Shown: positions 5,223 to 7,893 of the stretch, piece after piece
How positions within the stretch are numbered: position 1 is the first letter of the stretch
Layout: the number at the start of each line of letters is the position of its first letter
Source of the DNA: an uncultured Ruminococcus sp.
Lineage (GTDB): Bacteria > Bacillota > Clostridia > Oscillospirales > CAG-272
Reading direction: 5' to 3'
Assembly: GCA_902765885.1 (NCBI GenBank)
Contig: CACXBN010000042.1
Coordinates: 1-7,893, forward strand
Length of the DNA: 7,893 bases
The notes under the pieces: generated by a model
Databases searched by the model: none
Seen by the model: the letters and a program-made list of their open reading frames with translations, nothing else
Told to the model about the DNA's origin: nothing
Made by a program: the position numbers and the translations under genes

Positions 5223-5471
5223 ATGACTGGAGATGAACAAAAAGCGATTTACTTTAGAGAACGAATGTATAATTATCTGGAAAGTATGTCTTCGAAGCTG
5301 AAGAACGCATTCCCTGCTCGAACAAGATGGAATAAAAAGATCGAGCAGGTATTGATTGCAGCATGTGAGGAGCCGCTTACGGATGAGGAATACTATATGA
5401 TCTTACGTAAACGAGTTGGCAAGATTATCCACGACATAGAACGTGGAGATAGAGTTTTTATTAACGAATGA
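5223..5471 (+). CDS. Small basic hypothetical protein (82 aa) ending the regulatory operon
   Basis: I do not recognise this family. ATG 5223 follows AAAGGAGA. The 54-base gap from the previous gene has no terminator and no TTCGC block, so it is probably co-transcribed from the 4413 promoter. The protein looks all-helical: an N-terminal helix (DEQKAIYFRERMYNYLESM), a basic segment (LKNAFPARTRWNKKIEQV), an acidic turn (EEPLTDEEYY) and a basic C-terminal helix (ILRKRVGKIIHDIERG). Such small basic helical proteins can bind nucleic acid, but no motif proves it. A GAAA-loop terminator ends the operon. Confidence 0.75.
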   Translation: MTGDEQKAIYFRERMYNYLESMSSKLKNAFPARTRWNKKIEQVLIAACEEPLTDEEYYMILRKRVGKIIHDIERGDRVFINE

Positions 5472-5479
5472 TTCATCAC

Positions 5480-5512
5480 CGGGCTCAGAGAAATCTGGGC
5501 CTCTTTTTTTTT
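5480..5512 (+). terminator. Rho-independent terminator of the regulatory operon
   Basis: Core stem GGCTCAGA (5482-5489) with TCTGGGCC (5494-5501), one G-U pair, GAAA loop, then a long T-tract running into the next TTCGC box. Same family as the terminators after 3552, 6068, 7195 and 7700. Confidence 0.9.
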
Positions 5513-5538
5513 CGCTATTTTTTATGGCCTCTTTATAG
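5511..5538 (+). promoter_or_regulatory. TTCGC-type cassette promoter, copy 9 (most diverged -10)
   Basis: TTCGCT (5511-5516), a 14-bp ATTTTTT-class spacer, CTTTAT (5531-5536), AG. The -10 hexamer is the weakest of the series, but the TTCGC box, spacing and trailing AG are kept. It would drive the gene at 5569. Confidence 0.55.
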
Positions 5539-5568
5539 GGAGTAATTTTTTATAAGGAGGTTATTGAA

Positions 5569-5766
5569 ATGAAGTTTGAAATCACGTTAAAACAGGTGTG
5601 TGACATGTATTATACGTGCGTTGAAATGATGCGCGCTGGACTTGGAGGGCAAGTCTGGCTTGCAGAAAAAGCCACGTATTCACAGGTTGCACAGCGCTGT
5701 GACGAAATGATTCATCGAATGACGCCTGATGCGGATTGCATCATAGCCGAATTGATGAACGATTAG
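5569..5766 (+). CDS. Small hypothetical cassette protein (65 aa)
   Basis: I do not recognise this family. ATG 5569 follows ATAAGGAGG. The protein appears mainly helical: KFEITLKQVCDMYYTCVEMM, a glycine turn (AGLGGQ), then VWLAEKATYSQVAQRCDEMI and a final acidic helix (DADCIIAELMND). Four cysteines (residues 11, 17, 44, 57) lack a tight metal-binding spacing. Single-gene cassette with its own promoter and a distinct terminator; no export signal. Confidence 0.74.
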   Translation: MKFEITLKQVCDMYYTCVEMMRAGLGGQVWLAEKATYSQVAQRCDEMIHRMTPDADCIIAELMND

Positions 5767-5775
5767 TCCCAACAT

Positions 5776-5810
5776 GAGACCTGGATATTTTCTAGGTCTC
5801 TTTGTTTTCG
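5776..5810 (+). terminator. Rho-independent terminator after the 5569-5766 gene
   Basis: A 10-bp stem GAGACCTGGA (5776-5785) with TCTAGGTCTC (5791-5800), one G-U pair, TATTT loop, then TTTGTTTT. Confidence 0.88.
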
Positions 5811-5814
5811 CCCA

Positions 5815-5842
5815 TTCGCGCAATAAGATGGACCTATAGTAG
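5815..5842 (+). promoter_or_regulatory. TTCGC-type cassette promoter, copy 10
   Basis: TTCGCG (5815-5820), 14-bp spacer, TATAGT (5835-5840), AG. The ribosome binding site of the next gene (AAGGAGG, 5843-5849) begins two bases after the -10 block plus AG, so the transcript would start inside or just before it. Confidence 0.7.
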
Positions 5843-5858
5843 AAGGAGGTACACTACT

Positions 5859-6068
5859 ATGTTATTTTTACCAAATGAAGGGACCTGGCCCTTAAAACCA
5901 GAAGAGGAGTTATTAGTATGGCTTCAAGAAGAAAATAATCGTAGAGCGTTCATGCTTATGTCAATGGAGACGGCTAGGCTATTGAACGAACATAAGATTA
6001 AAGAAGAGGCTGAGAGAGCTGTAATGATAATGAAGAGAATTAAAGAAAGGAGGGAGAAAAAACAGTAG
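5859..6068 (+). CDS. Small helical hypothetical cassette protein (69 aa) with almost no mRNA leader
   Basis: I do not recognise this family. ATG 5859 is preferred over the upstream frame opening at 5802, because AAGGAGG ends nine bases before it. After MLFLPNEGTWPLKPEEE the protein looks like one long helix with heptad-like hydrophobic spacing (LLVWLQEENNRRAFMLMSM, then ETARLLNEHKIKEEAERAV) and a very basic end (MKRIKERREKKQ). It could dimerise through the helix and bind nucleic acid or a partner by the basic tail, which is inference. The gene's own promoter lies so close that the leader would be only about a dozen bases. Single-gene cassette. Confidence 0.75.
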   Translation: MLFLPNEGTWPLKPEEELLVWLQEENNRRAFMLMSMETARLLNEHKIKEEAERAVMIMKRIKERREKKQ

Positions 6069-6076
6069 ATATTTCC

Positions 6077-6109
6077 GGGGCTCAGAGAAATCTGGGCCTC
6101 TTTGTTTTG
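6077..6109 (+). terminator. Rho-independent terminator after the 5859-6068 gene
   Basis: Core stem GGCTCAGA (6079-6086) with TCTGGGCC (6091-6098), extendable by two pairs, GAAA loop, then TTTGTTTT. Confidence 0.88.
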
Positions 6110-6113
6110 CCCA

Positions 6114-6141
6114 TTCGCGCGAAAAGATAGCCATATAGTAG
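6114..6141 (+). promoter_or_regulatory. TTCGC-type cassette promoter, copy 11
   Basis: TTCGCG (6114-6119), 14-bp spacer, TATAGT (6134-6139), AG. The perfect palindrome TTCGCGCGAA is present, as in copies 2, 3 and 5. It would drive the gene at 6178. Confidence 0.72.
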
Positions 6142-6177
6142 ATGAAATATTATTACATTTTTAAGGAGGTTATTGAT

Positions 6178-6423
6178 ATGTTTAAAAGATATTTAGTGGA
6201 GAAAACGATTGTTAAGTCGATTCACGCAGGCATGCATGTATTGTTTGGTGCCGCTCAGATCAACACTGTTAAAGTGGTGGTGAATGGGGACAAAGAATAC
6301 GTATTGATGTCAGCGATCGGAGACAAGGTGCAACACTTATATTTTAAGGAAATGTACCAGAACTACTTTGAAGAAGGAATGATTAGAGAACTAGTAGAAA
6401 GAGTACTTGTATACCCGGAATAA
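6178..6423 (+). CDS. Small hypothetical cassette protein (81 aa); stop codon inside terminator loop
   Basis: I do not recognise this family. ATG 6178 follows AAGGAGG; an in-frame ATG at 6142 lies next to the -10 box and has no ribosome binding site. A basic N-terminal helix (FKRYLVEKTIVKSIHAGMHV) leads to two strands (INTVKVVVNGDKEYVLMSAI) and a C-terminal helical part (LYFKEMYQNYFEEGMIRELV). It is possibly similar in layout to the protein at 2936. The last three codons form the left arm of the terminator and the TAA is the hairpin loop, so translation and termination are physically linked. Confidence 0.76.
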   Translation: MFKRYLVEKTIVKSIHAGMHVLFGAAQINTVKVVVNGDKEYVLMSAIGDKVQHLYFKEMYQNYFEEGMIRELVERVLVYPE

Positions 6424-6441
6424 TTCCGGGTATTTTTTTTT
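6411..6441 (+). terminator. Terminator overlapping the 3' end of the 6178-6423 gene
   Basis: Perfect 10-bp stem ATACCCGGAA (6411-6420) with TTCCGGGTAT (6424-6433), then T8. The three-base loop is the TAA stop codon. No mismatches or G-U pairs. Confidence 0.92.
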
Positions 6442-6485
6442 CACGCAGATACCCATTATTGGTGATATTTTTGTAATGCAAAAAT

Positions 6486-6513
6486 TTCGCTCAAATTTCT
6501 GCGTCTATTATAG
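6486..6513 (+). promoter_or_regulatory. TTCGC-type promoter with no gene behind it ('empty cassette')
   Basis: TTCGCT (6486-6491), 14-bp spacer, TATTAT (6506-6511), AG. Geometry is identical to the other 14 copies. A terminator-like hairpin follows at once, so any transcript would be about 30 bases long. Confidence 0.62.
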
Positions 6514-6550
6514 GAGCGGGTATATCGTACGATTATTTGCTTCTTTTTGT
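6514..6550 (+). terminator. Imperfect hairpin and T-tract directly after the orphan promoter
   Basis: A 12-pair stem, 6514-6526 with 6531-6543, has one bulged T on each arm, three consecutive G-U pairs and a GTAC loop, and is followed by TTTTTGTTTT. The tail CTTCTTTTTGTTTTCGCC matches the CTCTTTGTTTTCGC ends of true cassette terminators, so this looks like a degenerate one. Confidence 0.5.
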
Positions 6551-6551
6551 T

Positions 6552-6579
6552 TTCGCCATTTTTTATGGCTCTCTGTTAG
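6552..6579 (+). promoter_or_regulatory. TTCGC-type cassette promoter, copy 13
   Basis: TTCGCC (6552-6557), 14-bp spacer, TCTGTT (6572-6577), AG. One of the weaker -10 matches. It would drive the gene at 6623. Confidence 0.58.
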
Positions 6580-6622
6580 GAACATTTTGTTTAAGCAACC
6601 AAGACGAAAGGAGAAAACTATT

Positions 6623-7195
6623 ATGGACCGTCTTGAGGAGTTAGTAAGAGAAATTGCGGATGAGTACAAAACAACTGAGAACAAGAAGGAGTTCATTGAT
6701 ACGCTTGAGAAAGCGGTCGATATTCACATTAAGCTGAAAAACGCAGAGCTTAATGCTGAGAAAGTCGCCCTTGAGCATGAGGAGAAGCTCAAGCAGATCG
6801 AAGCGTCCGCTGCTATTCACGAAAAGCTGGATGCTCGCGAAGACCTGAAGCTGGAACATGAGCATGAGGAGAAGATGGAATCCATCAGAGCCAATGCTGC
6901 TGTTCAGGAAAGTCAGGAAATTCGTGAGGATCGTAAGCTCGAACATGAAGAGTGGAAGGATCAGCAGGAGATCGAAAACGAGAAAGCCAAGCTCAAGAAT
7001 GAGAAGAACGGCATTAAGGCCGAAACTGTGTGTAAGATAGTCGGTGGAACAACGACGGCTGTCCTTGCGGGAATCAAGATCTTTGAGCTCGGAGGCTTGG
7101 TTCATCAGGTGATCTCAGACGACAATGATGGGAAATTGTATATTTCTCAGGGATGGGACCTGGCAAATAGGTTCCTGCTTAAGGGATTGCTGTAA
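6623..7195 (+). CDS. Coiled-coil protein with internal repeats and a hydrophobic C-terminal segment (190 aa)
   Basis: ATG 6623 follows AAAGGAGA. The frame is open back to 6407, but that part covers the promoters. Residues about 30-132 are almost entirely charged and helical, with a tandem repeat. Unit 1 (50-76, from LEHEEKLKQIEASAAI) is echoed by unit 2 (77-105, from LEHEHEEKMESIRANA), and a third unit starts at 106 (LEHEEWKDQQE). Residues about 136-163 (VCKIVGGTTTAVLAGIKIF then ELGGLVHQV) are hydrophobic and glycine-rich, so a membrane-associated or amphipathic helix is possible. The likely form is a rod-like oligomer with a membrane- or partner-binding end. I cannot name a family. It pairs in style with the next gene (charged protein with one short hydrophobic stretch). 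It is the largest complete gene in the array. Confidence 0.82.
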   Translation: MDRLEELVREIADEYKTTENKKEFIDTLEKAVDIHIKLKNAELNAEKVALEHEEKLKQIEASAAIHEKLDAREDLKLEHEHEEKMESIRANAAVQESQEIREDRKLEHEEWKDQQEIENEKAKLKNEKNGIKAETVCKIVGGTTTAVLAGIKIFELGGLVHQVISDDNDGKLYISQGWDLANRFLLKGLL

Positions 7196-7215
7196 TGTTT
7201 CTAACAAGAAAAGCG

Positions 7216-7247
7216 GAGGCTCAGAGAAATCTGGGTCTCTTTGTTTT
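7216..7247 (+). terminator. Rho-independent terminator after the coiled-coil gene
   Basis: Stem GAGGCTCAGA (7216-7225) with TCTGGGTCTC (7230-7239), two G-U pairs, GAAA loop, then TTTGTTTT directly joined to the next TTCGC box. Confidence 0.9.
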
Positions 7248-7273
7248 CGCTATATTTTCTGATGATGTAGTAG
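7246..7273 (+). promoter_or_regulatory. TTCGC-type cassette promoter, copy 14
   Basis: TTCGCT (7246-7251), 14-bp spacer, TGTAGT (7266-7271), AG. It would drive the gene at 7314. Confidence 0.68.
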
Positions 7274-7313
7274 TAGCTCACTAACTATTCATATTTAGAA
7301 AGGAGAAAGAACT

Positions 7314-7700
7314 ATGGAAAACGAGGATTCAAAGAAGAAAAAGAAGCCTTTGAAAGATCGCATCAAAGACAAGGCGGAACGGGGCTGCAAGAAAGCGCAG
7401 GAAATCTGGAACGCGTGTAAAGATCATAAAGAAGTTGCACTTGTCTTGGTCGGAGCTGTATGCAAGGTTGGCTACGAGGGGTACAAGGTACACAATCGTA
7501 GAACCGATCGCAAAGAGCGCCGCAAAGAAAAGGAAAACTGGAGATATGATCGTTCCACCGGACAGTGGTATGAGCTGAAAAGACCCATGAAGACGCGGGA
7601 AAAAGAAGAATACGATCGTAGATTAAAGGCGGCAAGAATGCATGAAACCAACGAAACAGTATACATTATTCTGAAAGATATGAATTTACTGAAGGAGTGA
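7314..7700 (+). CDS. Highly charged basic protein with one hydrophobic segment (128 aa)
   Basis: ATG 7314 follows AAAGGAGA. The first 38 residues are very Lys-rich (SKKKKKPLKDRIKDKAERG). A hydrophobic stretch at about 39-56 (HKEVALVLVGAVCKVGYEGY) could be one short membrane helix or a hairpin-like amphipathic helix. A strongly basic linker follows (NRRTDRKERRKEKE), then a WRYDRSTGQWYELKRPM segment, which I have the impression of having met in other clostridial element proteins but cannot name. The C-terminus is helical (ETVYIILKDMNLL). With the preceding coiled-coil protein it may form a membrane-linked pair, which is inference from similar design and adjacency only. It has its own promoter and a perfect-stem terminator. 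Confidence 0.82.
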   Translation: MENEDSKKKKKPLKDRIKDKAERGCKKAQEIWNACKDHKEVALVLVGAVCKVGYEGYKVHNRRTDRKERRKEKENWRYDRSTGQWYELKRPMKTREKEEYDRRLKAARMHETNETVYIILKDMNLLKE

Positions 7701-7712
7701 GTTATATTTGCG

Positions 7713-7746
7713 GGGGCTCAGAGAAATCTGAGCCTCTTTGTTTTTT
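7713..7746 (+). terminator. Rho-independent terminator, GAAA-loop type, perfect core stem
   Basis: GGCTCAGA (7715-7722) with TCTGAGCC (7727-7734) has no mismatches or G-U pairs and can be extended by two pairs, with a GAAA loop and then TTTGTTTTTT. It is the best-paired member of the family. Confidence 0.92.
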
Positions 7747-7772
7747 CGCGTTTTTTTCTAGGGGTATAATAG
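7745..7772 (+). promoter_or_regulatory. TTCGC-type cassette promoter, copy 15
   Basis: TTCGCG (7745-7750), 14-bp spacer, a perfect TATAAT (7765-7770), AG. It is followed not by a ribosome binding site and gene but by at least 120 bases of structured, apparently non-coding sequence. Confidence 0.75.
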
Positions 7773-7776
7773 AGAA

Positions 7777-7893
7777 GCGTATAAGGCGAGTTTGAACGCC
7801 AAGAAATAGTTTAAAACGTAGAGTAGAACGCCAAGGGCAACCTGGGTGTTATCCTTGGAGACGCTGGTTGAAAGCCAGCTAGTATGCTTCTTA
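7777..7893 (+). ncRNA. Putative structured RNA or long leader, cut by the window edge
   Basis: No ribosome binding site with a start codon is present. Several short helices are visible: GGCG/CGCC (7785-7788, 7797-7800), CCAAGG/CCTTGG (7831-7836, 7853-7858) and GCTGG/CCAGC (7863-7867, 7875-7879) around TTGAAAG. The decamer GAACGCCAAG occurs twice (7794-7803 and 7826-7835). The base composition and the GGTTGAAAGCC hairpin remind me of domain I of bacterial group II introns, but the usual GTGCG intron start is not seen and the rest lies outside the window. Other options are an element-encoded regulatory RNA or a long structured leader. Confidence 0.45.

Larger units (their letters stand above)
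6434..6622 (+). other. 189-bp gene-free stretch holding a promoter, a hairpin with T-tract, and a second promoter
   Basis: There is no credible start codon with a ribosome binding site for an independent gene here before 6623. It holds a TTCGC block at 6486-6513, an immediately following hairpin with T-tract (6514-6550), and another TTCGC block (6552-6579) that serves the gene at 6623. Inverted pairs CGCAGA/TCTGCG (6444-6449, 6498-6503) and ATACCC/GGGTAT are also present but would not nest in one fold. Confidence 0.7.

Noticed and set aside
6407..6622. N-terminal extension of the coiled-coil gene to an earlier start
   Set aside because: The extension covers two TTCGC promoter blocks and a hairpin with T-tract. 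AAAGGAGA just before ATG 6623 marks the real start.
1738..7746. CRISPR-like array suggested by the evenly repeated hairpins
   Set aside because: Repeats are spaced by whole genes of variable length, hairpin sequences vary, and the spacers are coding.
1331..7772. Integron cassette array with attC sites
   Set aside because: The neighbouring recombinase is a large serine enzyme, not a tyrosine integron integrase. The hairpins at gene ends are followed by T-tracts and behave as terminators, with no conserved attC end boxes seen.

Overview
This window looks like part of a mobile element, a prophage or an integrative element, from a low-to-mid GC Firmicute, most likely a gut clostridium of the Lachnospiraceae type. 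That placement is inferred from strong GGAGG ribosome binding sites, AT-rich intergenic DNA with T-tract terminators, and a phage-style regulator pair. No gene here fixes the species.

Layout. Bases 1-1287 (minus strand) encode most of a large serine recombinase whose C-terminus runs off the left edge. From about 1331 to the right edge everything reads on the plus strand. It is an array of short genes, mostly 65-108 codons and nearly all unrecognised, and most carry their own promoter, ribosome binding site and rho-independent terminator. Fifteen junctions carry the same promoter-like block, TTCGC(G/T/C)-N14-TNTNNT-AG, at exactly constant spacing, usually starting in or just after the T-tract of the preceding terminator. 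The block at 6486-6513 has no gene behind it. The last block (7745-7772) leads into a structured, apparently non-coding stretch cut off by the right edge.

The pattern is interrupted once, at 4413-5471. An operon there uses a conventional promoter (TTGTAA-N17-TACACT) and encodes a Cro/CI-type HTH protein, a possible small overlapping ORF, a protein resembling the RinA/ArpU phage activators, and a small basic protein. Towards the right, two longer genes encode a repeated coiled-coil protein with a hydrophobic C-terminal part (6623-7195) and a highly charged protein with one hydrophobic segment (7314-7700).

How the genes may work together (inference). The recombinase would integrate or excise the element, the 4483-5471 operon would control it, and the cassettes would be a co-regulated set of small accessory proteins, as in phage host-takeover regions or conjugative-element anti-defence regions. 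Repeated junctions could let cassettes be swapped or lost by homologous recombination. The TTCGC promoter array is the most interesting feature. A second oddity is a strong strand bias of the hexamer ATATTT, 32 to 1 by hand count, which holds even inside the oppositely oriented recombinase gene.
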